Shown here: one piece after another, positions 1 through 7,824 of the stretch
How the letters are laid out: the number at the start of each line of letters is the position of its first letter
Position numbering within the stretch: position 1 is the stretch's first letter
Assembly: GCA_001776975.1 (NCBI GenBank)
Contig: MFCS01000022.1
Location: 1-52,519, forward strand
DNA: 52,519 bases
Source: Candidatus Daviesbacteria bacterium RIFCSPHIGHO2_01_FULL_41_45
Lineage (GTDB): Bacteria; Patescibacteriota; Microgenomatia; Daviesbacterales; UBA10151
Direction: 5' to 3'
Notes under the pieces: generated by a model
Database searches by the model: none
Seen by the model: the letters and a program-made list of their open reading frames with translations, nothing else
Told to the model about the DNA's origin: nothing
Program-made: the position numbers and the translations under genes

Positions 1-20
1 AAATTGAGCCTAAATACTTC

Positions 21-332
21 ATGAGACCGAACTTGCACGATCAAAAACAAGCGCAAAGAAAACTCCAGATAGTTAAAAACCAGCTCTATGGAACACAAAG
101 CATGAACCAGAAGCTAACAACTAGTAAGCTGGACATCTCCAGAGATGGATCCGATAGTAAGACGGTATTTTCCTTCAAATCTACTGAAGCTGGTACCTCT
201 AAAAATTTGTCATCAGATACCGGCTACCTAAACAGGGATTTATATAAGATATTTATCCTATCAACTATCGCTATTGGGACTCAGGTTGGTTTATGGTTGG
301 CAATTAGTAAAAATTTACTGAAACTATATTGA
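21..332 (+). CDS. Small hypothetical protein with C-terminal membrane helix
   Basis: A 103-residue protein I do not recognise. Residues 1-70 are hydrophilic and rich in Lys, Gln, Ser and Thr. One hydrophobic segment near residues 76-96 (IFILSTIAIGTQVGLWLAI) precedes a short basic tail, so it is probably a tail-anchored membrane protein. It lies just upstream of a zinc-ribbon gene on the same strand and the two share the terminator at 531-560, suggesting co-transcription. Only 20 bases precede it, so its promoter cannot be judged. No function is assigned. Confidence 0.6.
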   Translation: MRPNLHDQKQAQRKLQIVKNQLYGTQSMNQKLTTSKLDISRDGSDSKTVFSFKSTEAGTSKNLSSDTGYLNRDLYKIFILSTIAIGTQVGLWLAISKNLLKLY

Positions 333-349
333 AAGGAGGTGAATGTTGA

Positions 350-493
350 ATGCAGATGTATTGTGTTAAGTGCCGACAAAAAAGAGATGCAAACGATGCC
401 CAAGAAGTTACCATGAAAAATGGCAAGAAAGCTATGAAGGGAGTTTGTTCTGTTTGTGGCACTGGAATGTACAGAATTGGTGGAAAAGTATAA
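350..493 (+). CDS. Small zinc-ribbon protein, DUF5679-like (47 aa)
   Basis: A short gene of 47 codons. The protein begins MQMYCVKC and has a second CSVC pair near residues 33-36, giving two CxxC knuckles about 25 residues apart as in a zinc ribbon. The pattern YCVKC...EVTMKNGK...CxVCGT...Y/FRIG matches my recollection of the DUF5679 family, which is common in Patescibacteria and has no defined function. A strong Shine-Dalgarno (AGGAGG, 334-339) sits 10 bases before this ATG and decides the start; the ATG at 343 is out of frame. A terminator follows 37 bases after the stop. Confidence 0.88.
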   Translation: MQMYCVKCRQKRDANDAQEVTMKNGKKAMKGVCSVCGTGMYRIGGKV

Positions 494-530
494 CTTCTTC
501 ACTAGGTGAAATATTCACCAACTAAGAAGG

Positions 531-560
531 CCCTCGTAGAAATGCGGGGGTTTTTCTTTT
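531..560 (+). terminator. Intrinsic terminator after the zinc-ribbon gene
   Basis: A six-pair stem (CCCTCG at 531-536 with CGGGGG at 545-550, one T-G pair) is followed directly by TTTTTCTTTTTT. It reads on the plus strand and closes the unit made by the first two genes. On the minus strand there is no T tract, so it is not the end of the convergent operon. Confidence 0.85.
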
Positions 561-570
561 TTAAGAAACT

Positions 571-918
571 TTATAAGGAGTTGAGGTCTTTATCTACTGC
601 TGTAAAGTCTGCTTCTACTTCGGTAATTGCCAAAGATTCCAGCTCTTTTTTTAAAGCAGTAATGCTGGCATCCTCACTACTTTGAGTAACTGGAGCTTGC
701 TCTGCTTCTTTAGTCTGACTCTGTTGCAAATAATAGTAAACTCCTCCTGCAGCCAGAAGCAAAACCACCACCCCGATTATCAAAAATAATTTGCTACGGC
801 CACCTTTTGCTGGCTGAGGTACTGGAACTCCCGGCACAGTGGGATTTGGAACTACTCCTGCTGGTGTAGGTACCATCACGCTAGGTGACACCGGAGCTGG
901 ATTGGTATTATTGTCCAC
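571..918 (-). CDS. Single-pass membrane protein with proline-rich N-terminus
   Basis: A 115-residue protein, not recognised at family level. Residues 1-40 are Pro/Val-rich and low in complexity. Residues 43-66 form one clear transmembrane helix (LFLIIGVVVLLLAAGGVYYYL). The remaining 50 residues are acidic and end in a predicted short helix (ITALKKELESLAI...DLNSL). It is the last gene of the comM operon and its start overlaps the 3' end of the preceding secreted-protein gene by 11 bases, which points to translational coupling. A role in the cell envelope is an inference from topology and neighbours only. Confidence 0.72.
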   Translation of the reverse strand: MDNNTNPAPVSPSVMVPTPAGVVPNPTVPGVPVPQPAKGGRSKLFLIIGVVVLLLAAGGVYYYLQQSQTKEAEQAPVTQSSEDASITALKKELESLAITEVEADFTAVDKDLNSL

Positions 919-1573
919 CGGTAGCTCCTTCTTTAGTCTTAGCTATCGCTACAAATACCGCAGCCACTGATTTTCTGGCATCTATCACCTGAGCATGAAC
1001 CACTTTTAAATCAGTCAACAACTGATCCCTGATTTCCTGGAACTCAGTTTTCAAAGCTGCTTCAGTGGTAATAGTCACTGGATAAGACACCGTTGACTGT
1101 TCTTGAACAGCAGCTCTGGCTGTATCGATACTATCTCTAGATTCTGCGATCGCCGACGCAACTTCTGTAGTCGAAAGGGCAGACACCGTTGCAATCCTTG
1201 CCTCTACCCGATCCATCAAAGCATCCATCTGATCTAGATGTTTTAACATATTAGCAGTTCTGACCTCGTTAATCTTACTTAGATTAGCATCCAGCCTTTC
1301 AGCCACAGTAGCTTTTTTTCTATCTTTTATAGCTTTCAACTGAGTTTTGAGGGTGTCTTTTCTAATAGCTGCGGCAGAGGCAACTTTGCTTTTTCTTTCC
1401 AAAAAGGCTTCTTTAGATTCAGCCATCTTAGTTCTCACTTCAGCTGCCTTAGAAGCCAGCTGTTCTCGTCTAGCCTCCACTTTATCCTTGATAACCACCG
1501 CTCTCGTCTGAGCAAAAACAATGGTTGGGGTGACTAAAAGTATCAATACCAATAGGGCAGGGAGAAGTTTCAC
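908..1573 (-). CDS. Secreted coiled-coil protein, function unknown
   Basis: A 221-residue protein beginning with a classical signal peptide (MKLLPALLVLILLVTPTIVFA, probable cleavage after residue 21). The mature part is almost entirely charged and helical, with heptad-like Lys/Arg/Ala/Glu repeats between residues 25 and 130, then a Thr/Ser/Ala-rich region and a second helix around residues 170-215. It resembles the generic long-helix exported proteins seen in CPR genomes. It is third of four small exported or membrane genes that follow comM, and overlaps the next gene by 11 bases. Confidence 0.72.
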   Translation of the reverse strand: MKLLPALLVLILLVTPTIVFAQTRAVVIKDKVEARREQLASKAAEVRTKMAESKEAFLERKSKVASAAAIRKDTLKTQLKAIKDRKKATVAERLDANLSKINEVRTANMLKHLDQMDALMDRVEARIATVSALSTTEVASAIAESRDSIDTARAAVQEQSTVSYPVTITTEAALKTEFQEIRDQLLTDLKVVHAQVIDARKSVAAVFVAIAKTKEGATGGQ

Positions 1574-1595
1574 TACTTAAGACTTTCTCATAATT

Positions 1596-1844
1596 TTACT
1601 TTTCTGTCAACTTTGGGTACTCGGACGAGAAATCACTGGGAGCCAAAGAGTCCAAAGCATTCTCTAAATTTGTATCCTTATTAATAGGTAAGGGTGTTGC
1701 TGAAGGTGTGATTGTGATGGTTGGCACTGCTTTATTTTGCTCTACCAGAATCACAGAGCTTTTTGAAACACCTAGCCTATTATTGATAATCCAGTAGGTA
1801 ACTATACTAACTACCAATAAACTAATGATTACAAGCTTCTTCAT
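1596..1844 (-). CDS. Small exported or anchored protein with Pro/Thr-rich stalk
   Basis: An 82-residue protein. Residues 3-20 (KLVIISLLVVSIVTYWII) form a signal anchor; no lipobox Cys is visible. A Pro/Thr-rich spacer (VPTITITPSATPLP) follows near residues 40-53, then a short acidic tail ending SSEYPKLTEK. Its start overlaps the stop of the upstream gene by 4 bases (ATGA type), so both are translated from one message. No family is recognised. Confidence 0.66.
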   Translation of the reverse strand: MKKLVIISLLVVSIVTYWIINNRLGVSKSSVILVEQNKAVPTITITPSATPLPINKDTNLENALDSLAPSDFSSEYPKLTEK

Positions 1845-2347
1845 AGCACCTTCGTCAAAATCTGTTGCGATTTAATTACCTTGGATCTGGCTGAATCCAG
1901 CTCAGAACGGAAAAATCCAATAGTTCTTTTCAGATCCGATTCTAGATTGGACTCCCCACTAATATCAAAAATGTAGATCTTAGCTGCCTGATAAGCCACC
2001 GCCTCGTGAGTATAAGTAATCCAATAACGAGCCTCTTCTACCTGTTTTGTGTTTTTTCTCGGGAACCGTGTTTCATACTCATCAAGTATCCTACCTTGTG
2101 TTTCCATAATCCAACTCAGCTCATCAGTTTTGGCTTGATTCATCCTGGTAATTCGCTCTGAAACAATCTTTAACCTATCTTGACTGGACTGGGAATAATT
2201 ATCAATTTTCTGGTTATAAACCTCACTTCTTTCATTAATAATATCCTCAGGAGTCACTCTAGCTGAAACAGGAAGGGGATTTATAAAGTATGCTACAAAA
2301 ATTATGAATAAAAAAAAGATTGTTCTAAATTGTAAAACGGGAATCAT
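1841..2347 (-). CDS. Secreted hypothetical protein
   Basis: A 168-residue protein with an N-terminal hydrophobic signal (residues 8-26, TIFFLFIIFVAYFINPLPV, then SARV). The mature region is predominantly helical and charged, with several aromatic residues (YWITYTHEAVAYQAAKIYIF, residues about 107-126). I do not recognise the family. It begins 3 bases after the comM stop, so it is almost certainly co-transcribed with comM; whether this reflects a link to DNA uptake or only crowding cannot be said. Confidence 0.7.
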   Translation of the reverse strand: MIPVLQFRTIFFLFIIFVAYFINPLPVSARVTPEDIINERSEVYNQKIDNYSQSSQDRLKIVSERITRMNQAKTDELSWIMETQGRILDEYETRFPRKNTKQVEEARYWITYTHEAVAYQAAKIYIFDISGESNLESDLKRTIGFFRSELDSARSKVIKSQQILTKVL

Positions 2348-2350
2348 AAA

Positions 2351-3898
2351 TTAGTTTTCTTCTTTTGCTCGATAAGTTAACGCCTCAGCGACATGCTCTG
2401 ACCTGACGGTCTCACTACTAGCAAGGTCAGCGATGGTTCGGGATAATTTTAGTACCCGGTGATATCCACGAGCAGATAAATTCATCTGGGCAATAGCTAA
2501 CTTTAACAGATCCATCCCTTCTTGGGTAATGGTGCAGTGTTGTTTAATCTGTGCCGATCCCATCTCAGAGTTAGTTAATAATCCACTACCTTTAAATCTC
2601 TCCCTTTGCATCTCTCGCGCTTTTTCTATCCTTAGCCTAATCTTCTCAGAGGCTTCCGCCAGCGTATCATCAGTCAGTTTTTCGACCTCAACTGCCGGTA
2701 CCTCCAAATGAATATCTATCCTGTCCATTAACGGTCCAGAGAGTTTTCTTTTATACCTAGAGATCTCTCCCGGCGTACAGATACAGTGTTTACGGTGTAA
2801 AGCACCGGAGCTTTGCTCATTAGGGCTGCCTAAAAAACCACAAGGACAGGGGTTATGGGCTGCTAGGAGAATAAACTGAGAAGGAAAAGTTAGCGTTCCT
2901 GAAGCTCTAGAGATGGTTACCTTACGGTCTTCTAACGGTTGGCGCAGTGCCTCTAAAACCTGTCTCGGGAACTCGCTGGCCTCATCCAAAAACAATACTC
3001 CTCTATGAGCTAAGGATACCTCTCCTGGTTTAATGGAGTTTCCACCACCAATAATCCCCACATAAGAGGCAGTATGGTGCGGGGAACGGAACGGCCGGGT
3101 AGTAATTAATGGCCTATTACGGTTGGTAAAGCCATTGATCGAGTAAATTCGGGTCACCTCCAATGCCTCATCGTGAGTTAAAGCTGGTAAAATTGACGGG
3201 AAAGCCCGGGCTAAAAGTGTTTTTCCTCCGCCCGGTGGACCAGACAGTAATACATTGTGAGCCCCTGCTGCTGCAATCTCCAAAGCCCGTTTAGATTGCT
3301 GCTGTCCTTTAATATCCTTAAAATCATACTCAAAGGAGTGATTATTGGCAGTCTCCAGAACGGTAGTTGCTTGGGGTGTTAAGGCAATAGCCCCTGAGAG
3401 AAATTGAAAAGCCTCCAGCAAAGATTTTAAAGAATATACCTCAATTCCTTCCACCACAGCTGCTTCCACGGCGTTATCTGCTGGCACCAATATCCTTTTT
3501 AACCCCATCTCTTTAGCTAGCATGGTATAACCCAATACTCCTGAGGTTGACCTTAGTCCACCATCCAGTGACAATTCACCAACCACCAAGGTATCTGCTA
3601 AATCCACCACTAATTGACCCGAGGCGATCAGTAATCCCACAGCAATCGCTAAATCAAATGAGGGACCCTCCTTGGGTAAATCAGCTGGGGCTAAGTTAAG
3701 AGTGATTCTTTTGGGAGGGAAGTCTGCCCCAGTATTACGGATAGCTGAACGAACCCGCTCTTTAGATTCCTCGACTGCCCGGTCGGCTAAACCAACGATA
3801 GTAAACGATGGCAATCCGGCTGAGGCAATGTCTACCTCAACCGTCACCAACACACACTCTATCCCCAAACTGGCTCCAGAGAAAACCTTGGCAAGCAT
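2351..3898 (-). CDS. comM: YifB/ComM-family Mg-chelatase-like AAA+ ATPase
   Basis: A 515-residue AAA+ protein of the ComM/YifB family. In naturally competent bacteria ComM acts in the cytoplasm as a hexameric helicase that promotes branch migration during integration of incoming DNA. Visible are the N-terminal Lon-protease-like domain (residues 1-170), Walker A (LLSGPPGGGKTLLA, about 216-229), Walker B (GVLFLDEASEF, about 300-310), the four-Cys insertion NPCPCGF...CxC near 350-373 and the C-terminal Mg-chelatase domain ending SEHVAEALTYR. The length is normal for the family. It heads an operon with four small exported proteins and is divergent from rnpB. Together with recA it fits a lineage able to take up and recombine DNA. 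Confidence 0.95.
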   Translation of the reverse strand: MLAKVFSGASLGIECVLVTVEVDIASAGLPSFTIVGLADRAVEESKERVRSAIRNTGADFPPKRITLNLAPADLPKEGPSFDLAIAVGLLIASGQLVVDLADTLVVGELSLDGGLRSTSGVLGYTMLAKEMGLKRILVPADNAVEAAVVEGIEVYSLKSLLEAFQFLSGAIALTPQATTVLETANNHSFEYDFKDIKGQQQSKRALEIAAAGAHNVLLSGPPGGGKTLLARAFPSILPALTHDEALEVTRIYSINGFTNRNRPLITTRPFRSPHHTASYVGIIGGGNSIKPGEVSLAHRGVLFLDEASEFPRQVLEALRQPLEDRKVTISRASGTLTFPSQFILLAAHNPCPCGFLGSPNEQSSGALHRKHCICTPGEISRYKRKLSGPLMDRIDIHLEVPAVEVEKLTDDTLAEASEKIRLRIEKAREMQRERFKGSGLLTNSEMGSAQIKQHCTITQEGMDLLKLAIAQMNLSARGYHRVLKLSRTIADLASSETVRSEHVAEALTYRAKEEN

Positions 3899-3960
3899 CT
3901 AAATCCCATAATAACCTTCTTATCTGCTTCCCTGCAACATTCTAAACTTCATAGATTGGT

Positions 3961-3989
3961 TTGAATTTAAAGAACAAAGGATCTATAAT
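3961..3989 (+). promoter_or_regulatory. Promoter of RNase P RNA
   Basis: TTGAAT (3961-3966), a 17-base spacer and a perfect TATAAT (3984-3989) lie 5 bases before the first paired base of the RNase P RNA. This is the best sigma-70-type promoter in the window and serves as a reference for the others. Confidence 0.85.
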
Positions 3990-3993
3990 AAAC

Positions 3994-4298
3994 GTGCCTA
4001 GGAAGCTGGATGATAGTACGTTCAGTAAAATGAATGTACAGGAAAGTCCAGACAGCACAAAGCAGGGTGGCCAGTGTAAACTGACAGCCGTGAGGTCTAG
4101 TTAGAGCAACAGTGACGAACCGAGGTCAAGCTCGGGTGAAACGGGCAATCCTCCCCGCTGCAATCCTAGAACGAACCGAACTGCTTGTTCTATGGTTCAA
4201 ATCAGGAGCAGTCGCCGTAAGGCGACGGAAGTGACCAAACATCACTACCAGATAGATTTCATCTAAAACAGAATCTGGCTTATGGGCTTCCTAGGCAC
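3994..4298 (+). ncRNA. rnpB: RNase P RNA (bacterial)
   Basis: The catalytic RNA that removes 5' leaders from tRNA precursors. The ends pair perfectly over 13 bases (GTGCCTAGGAAGC at 3994-4006 with GCTTCCTAGGCAC at 4286-4298), forming P1. Between them are the conserved P4 strand CAGGAAAGTCC (about 4040-4050), the core stretch GGGTGAAACGGGCAA (about 4134-4149) and the 3' consensus CAGAATCTGGCTTAT (about 4269-4283). About 305 nt is short but within the bacterial range, so some peripheral helices are reduced. The 117 bases between it and the next gene hold no convincing terminator. Confidence 0.95.
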
Positions 4299-4415
4299 AA
4301 ACTTATCTTTTCTGGTTGATTTATTGGATATAGTGATGAATTAACTACCGCCATATTCATCGGTGCCAAATAAGCCAACTATTAAGCACGTTACCGTTGA
4401 GATTGAGACCCCTAA

Positions 4416-5384
4416 CTAGCTCTCGTTTTTTTGCAAAACCTCTTTAATGACAACCTGAATTACTACCGCTATTGGAACCGCCAACAATGCTCCAGCTACT
4501 CCCAAAAGTCTGCCCCCAACTGATACTGTTAATATTACCAATAAAGGATTTAGGCCCACTGCCCGTTTCATAACTTGGGGTACAACTAAGTGATTCTCCA
4601 GCTGTTGGATAGCTAAATATAAACCAGCTACTAATCCTGCCAAAACAGGGGAGACGGTCAGGGCAATTAATATTGCTGGGATAGCCGAGATAATTGGCCC
4701 AATAACAGGTACTACCTCCATTAAGCCAGCAATAATTGCCAATGACAGCGCAAACTCCACTCCCAAAACCTCTAGTCCAAGATAGGTTACTACACCAATA
4801 ATCAAAGATAGGATCAGCTGTCCTCTAAGCCACGCCCCTAGTTTTTCTTCAATCGTGGAGATCAACTTACTAACCTTTGATTGATTAGCAACAAAAAGTG
4901 AAGTTGCACGATCTTCAATACCTTTCCGATCTAATAACAGATAAAAAGTGACTACAATTACACTGACAAATCCAACTATAATCTTAAAAACATCCAAGGT
5001 ATAAGAGACTAGCTGGGAGGAGATCGAGGAAAACTGCCCTTGAATCACTGAACGATCAATATAGTTAGCCTGTAATAATCCACTAACAGCCTCCGACAAC
5101 CGTTGAGTCAAAGAGCTAGTCTGGATTATTAATGGAGTAAACCCGGCTGCTAAAACCCCAATCAATAACCCTAAAATAGCTAAAAATAAAATTACGATTG
5201 CCAATGGTCTAGGTATCCTCCAGGCTACTAATCTATCAACCAAGGGATACAAGGCTGACATTAGGATAAAGGATACAAACACCAATAAAATTATGTCTAA
5301 AATCAAATAGGTAATCCACAACGAGAGTAAAAAAAATGTTATAAAAAGAATCGTTTTCCAGGAGATATCAACTCGTCTATTCAT
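4416..5384 (-). CDS. AI-2E family transporter (PerM/TqsA-like permease)
   Basis: A 322-residue polytopic membrane protein of the AI-2E (UPF0118) family, whose members include autoinducer-2 exporters and ion antiporters; substrate cannot be read from sequence. Hydrophobic segments pair at residues 12-45 and 58-90, one lies near 135-155, and a cluster runs from about 195 to 312. The family signature GLMEVVPVIGPIISAIPAI is at about residues 220-238. The start overlaps the 3' end of miaA by 8 bases, so the two are probably co-translated. The length is somewhat short but complete. Confidence 0.9.
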   Translation of the reverse strand: MNRRVDISWKTILFITFFLLSLWITYLILDIILLVFVSFILMSALYPLVDRLVAWRIPRPLAIVILFLAILGLLIGVLAAGFTPLIIQTSSLTQRLSEAVSGLLQANYIDRSVIQGQFSSISSQLVSYTLDVFKIIVGFVSVIVVTFYLLLDRKGIEDRATSLFVANQSKVSKLISTIEEKLGAWLRGQLILSLIIGVVTYLGLEVLGVEFALSLAIIAGLMEVVPVIGPIISAIPAILIALTVSPVLAGLVAGLYLAIQQLENHLVVPQVMKRAVGLNPLLVILTVSVGGRLLGVAGALLAVPIAVVIQVVIKEVLQKNES

Positions 5385-6339
5385 CTTTTGAATAATACCA
5401 GCTTTGGACTCTGCTTTCCACCAGAGTTAGCCAATTTGGGGTGGTGACATCAAACCAGGTAACATTTTTCTCTTTCTTAAACCAGGTCATTTGACGTTTA
5501 GCATATTGGTGAATCTTTACTTTTAAGTCTTTTAAAAATAAATCCTTACTAATTTCACCTTCCAGAAAATCTGCCAATACCCCATACTCTAGCCCTAACT
5601 GCCTCATCCTTTGAAAGGGGACGCCTTGCGAGGCTAGTCGCTCACCTTCTTCTATCAATCCTTGGTCGATTCGGGATAACAAGCGTTGGTCAATACGATC
5701 ATTTAAAATCTCTCGGGGAGCAGTCAGTCCAATTTTTAGTGTGTTATATTTTTGAGTTTTTAGATTAGAGTTTTGAGATTGTTGTTGTATGTATGGATTC
5801 ATATTTATAAGTTCGATAGAGCGGATGATCCTTCTGGAATTATTACGGTCCGAGTTGTTTAATCCCTCCCATTTTTGAGGATCTAATTTTTGTAGTTTAA
5901 TTTGCAACTCATCCAAGGTGAGCTTCTCCAACTTTGACCTGAGATCTGGATCCACTGGGATAGCTAAATTTGGCAAACCTTCTAATAAAGCTTTAAGATA
6001 AAGTCCTGTTCCCCCAACTATAATTGGCAAATTACCCCTGTTAATAATTCCCTCTATAACTTTCGTAGATTGTGCGACGTAGTCACTAACTGAGTAGCGT
6101 TGTCTAGGATCAACTACATCATACATATAAATGGGAACTCCATCTATAATCCACTGAGAATTAGAGATTGAAACTTGAAAATTCCCTGAAGGAGCCTTCC
6201 CTGTCCCAATGTCCAACCCTCTATAAACCTGCCGGGAATCACAAGCTACTAACTCGCCTCCATATTTTTTAGCTAAAATCAGAGCCAAATCAGTCTTACC
6301 AGTAGCTGTTGGGCCAAGTATAACAAGCTGTTTCCTCAT
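5377..6339 (-). CDS. miaA: tRNA dimethylallyltransferase
   Basis: A 320-residue enzyme that transfers a dimethylallyl group to N6 of A37 in tRNAs reading UNN codons. It shows the P-loop GPTATGKTDLA (about residues 9-19), the DSRQVYRGLDIGTGK motif (35-49), DVVDPRQRYSV (about 75-85), GGTGLYLKALLEG (109-121) and the C-terminal QYAKRQMTWF. Residues about 185-205, where homologues have a TGKP...S-like stretch, are instead low-complexity (NMNPYIQQQSQNSN) and encoded by repeat-like DNA containing the palindrome at 5791-5804. ATG overlaps the stop of the regulator gene upstream by 4 bases. Confidence 0.95.
   Translation of the reverse strand: MRKQLVILGPTATGKTDLALILAKKYGGELVACDSRQVYRGLDIGTGKAPSGNFQVSISNSQWIIDGVPIYMYDVVDPRQRYSVSDYVAQSTKVIEGIINRGNLPIIVGGTGLYLKALLEGLPNLAIPVDPDLRSKLEKLTLDELQIKLQKLDPQKWEGLNNSDRNNSRRIIRSIELINMNPYIQQQSQNSNLKTQKYNTLKIGLTAPREILNDRIDQRLLSRIDQGLIEEGERLASQGVPFQRMRQLGLEYGVLADFLEGEISKDLFLKDLKVKIHQYAKRQMTWFKKEKNVTWFDVTTPNWLTLVESRVQSWYYSKDE
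5791..5804. repeat. Palindromic element copy 1 (inside miaA)
   Basis: GTATGGATTCATAT, one of three near-identical copies in the window (also 6621-6634 and 11001-11014). This one is inside the coding sequence of miaA, in a low-complexity segment. It is preceded by a further TGTAT, and a T/A/G-only stretch of repeat-like DNA lies on its low-coordinate side (5750-5780). Confidence 0.6.
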
Positions 6340-6620
6340 TCGGTTTTACCGAAGATCCAAGAAGTTTTAGTGAGCTTTGGTGCCTCACTCTTTTTTATAT
6401 TTTTTCTTAAGTTTTTCTTTTCGGTTAGCCTGGCTACTCTCACTACTGTATCTGTACCCACTCCCACTTGAGAAGCTATGCTCCTAATGGAATTTCCTTC
6501 TTCAAGTAAGTTGAGGATTAAAAACCGCTGTTTGATCATTCGCAGCTCAGAGTCAGTTAACAGCTCCCTTAACATCTCCAGGGGAACCTCCACTGTTCTA
6601 TCTAGAGTAGGTTTTGCCAT
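6336..6620 (-). CDS. TrpR/YerC-YecD-like DNA-binding regulator
   Basis: A 94-residue protein of the Trp-repressor-like YerC/YecD family. The pattern LLTDSELRMIKQRFLILNLLEEGNSIRSIASQVGVGTDTVVRVAR contains the TrpR helix-turn-helix, with SIRSIASQVGVGTDTVVRV as the reading head; the C-terminus is a basic tail. The effector is unknown; there is no reason to assume tryptophan. An in-frame ATG exists at 6632, but it falls inside the -10 box and palindrome of the gene's own promoter, so I place the start at 6620 (MAKPTLDR). It overlaps miaA by 4 bases, giving a regulator-miaA-permease unit. Confidence 0.88.
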   Translation of the reverse strand: MAKPTLDRTVEVPLEMLRELLTDSELRMIKQRFLILNLLEEGNSIRSIASQVGVGTDTVVRVARLTEKKNLRKNIKKSEAPKLTKTSWIFGKTE

Positions 6621-6660
6621 GTATGGATTCATACTAAACGAGATAGGGGAGAAAAGTCAA
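6621..6660 (-). promoter_or_regulatory. Promoter with overlapping palindromic operator, regulator gene
   Basis: Minus-strand TTGACT (at 6655-6660), 18-base spacer and TAGTAT (6631-6636). The palindrome GTATGGATTCATAC (6621-6634) covers the -10 box and the probable start point. The predicted start of transcription is around 6624, so the message is nearly leaderless. The position is that expected for an operator that shuts off its own promoter, hence the suggestion of autoregulation by the TrpR-like protein. Confidence 0.65.
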
Positions 6661-6673
6661 CTGATACCTTCTA

Positions 6674-6946
6674 TTACTTAATTAATCGCTTGATAGTCTT
6701 TCCAGCGGTAAAGGAAGGAAGCTTTTTGCTTGGTATTTGAATGGTGGCTCCTGTTTGAGGATTTCTACCTCTTCTGGCTGCCCGAGAACGAACTAGGAAA
6801 GTACCAAAACCAGTGATAACCACCTTTTCTCCTCTAGAAAGTGAATCCCGAACGGTATTAAAGGTAGAATTCACGGCATCAGAGGCAGCTCTTTTTGTTA
6901 AGGAAGCCTTCTTGGCAACCTTTTCGATAAGTTCATTTTTTGTCAT
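6674..6946 (-). CDS. hup: HU-family nucleoid DNA-binding protein
   Basis: A 90-residue histone-like protein that bends and compacts DNA as a dimer. It begins MTKNELIEKVAKKASLTK and contains the signature VVITGFGTFLVRSRAARRGRNPQTG (about residues 42-66), including the Pro at the tip of the DNA-intercalating arm, and ends AGKTIKRLIK. An upstream TTG would add MLPH, but the family length and N-terminus support the ATG at 6946. Transcribed away from the plus-strand orphan gene at 7066. Confidence 0.95.
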   Translation of the reverse strand: MTKNELIEKVAKKASLTKRAASDAVNSTFNTVRDSLSRGEKVVITGFGTFLVRSRAARRGRNPQTGATIQIPSKKLPSFTAGKTIKRLIK

Positions 6947-6969
6947 ATGAGGCAACAAACAAAAAACAT

Positions 6970-6985
6970 GATTGATTTATCAATC
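6970..6985. promoter_or_regulatory. Perfect palindrome in the HU leader
   Basis: GATTGATTTATCAATC is a perfect 7-bp inverted repeat with a 2-base centre, 24 bases upstream of the HU start codon. Its size and place suit an operator, possibly autoregulatory, but the DNA around it is very AT-rich. Confidence 0.4.
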
Positions 6986-7065
6986 AATATTCTTTGTCAT
7001 GGCTTCCCGTAATTTATCAGATAATCATCTTGTTGTAAAGCATTAGGTATGATATAAAGAGGCCA

Positions 7066-7824
7066 ATGTTACACGAAGCAGAGGAGTTTATAAGCTTAGA
7101 CGATCTAGAAACTGGCGGACTCCCTATCTCAAACACTCCTAAGGTTATTAGACACTTATTAACTCAGCCAGATATTTATATTGCTGGGATCCGTAGCCCT
7201 TTCCATGATGAAATAGTCAGAGTGGGTCCCATTGAGTTATTTATAGCTCCCAAACAACCGATAAACCCGACTGTAGAGTCTATTAATAGTTTTCAGAATG
7301 CAGTGAGATATAATTTACCAATTTCTATTCATCTTACAAGTAGCGCTCTAGCAACAGTCTGTAACCAGTCACGAAACTTAGCGTTTGAACGATTTGTTAC
7401 AAAAGGAACAATCTCTACAGCTCGGATGTGGTTTAATGATCCTTTATATACTATAACCGAAGAAACAATTGTCACAACAAGACCATTAGTAGCCGAGTCA
7501 CAGATATTGGAGAAATTAGGAGTTCAGGAAAATATGCGCAGGAATAGGGAGGCTAGTGAGAAAGGAAACGGCCAGAAAGAATCATCTATTAACATCAGTA
7601 CAGTTATTTGGGTTTATCCAAACCGGTTTTATGCCCGGATGATTGCAAAAAGTGCAGGGATTTTAGCTGGATATGCTGAGTTGTCAGAACATAATCATGA
7701 TGAGGTGCGAGATTTAGAAGTTGCAATTAGACATTTTATAACTCCTAGCTACTTAGAGAATATGAAAAATCCAAGTTACCAATACCCATCACCAGAAGAA
7801 TACCTCGAGCAATTAAGAAGATAG
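7066..7824 (+). CDS. Hypothetical cytoplasmic protein (252 aa)
   Basis: A 252-residue soluble protein I do not recognise. It has no signal peptide or membrane segment. Residues 28-66 look like alternating strands (DIYIAGIRSP...IELFIAPKQP), residues 165-185 are a polar linker (NREASEKGNGQKESS), and the last third is helical, ending PSPEEYLEQLRR. A weak AGAGG sits 4 bases before the ATG, and TATGAT at 7048-7053 may be its -10 box. Its end overlaps convergent rny by 12 bases. Among neighbours of house-keeping type it is the one gene without an obvious role. Confidence 0.75.
   Translation: MLHEAEEFISLDDLETGGLPISNTPKVIRHLLTQPDIYIAGIRSPFHDEIVRVGPIELFIAPKQPINPTVESINSFQNAVRYNLPISIHLTSSALATVCNQSRNLAFERFVTKGTISTARMWFNDPLYTITEETIVTTRPLVAESQILEKLGVQENMRRNREASEKGNGQKESSINISTVIWVYPNRFYARMIAKSAGILAGYAELSEHNHDEVRDLEVAIRHFITPSYLENMKNPSYQYPSPEEYLEQLRR

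Noticed and set aside
281-502. 73-codon minus-strand frame opposite the zinc-ribbon gene
   Set aside because: It is the shadow of the convincing zinc-ribbon gene, which has a strong ribosome-binding site and terminator.
4299-4432. Possible terminator for RNase P RNA before TTTTTTT at 4426
   Set aside because: Only a 4-bp GAGA/TCTC stem with a long loop could be drawn, and the T run is inside the permease gene.
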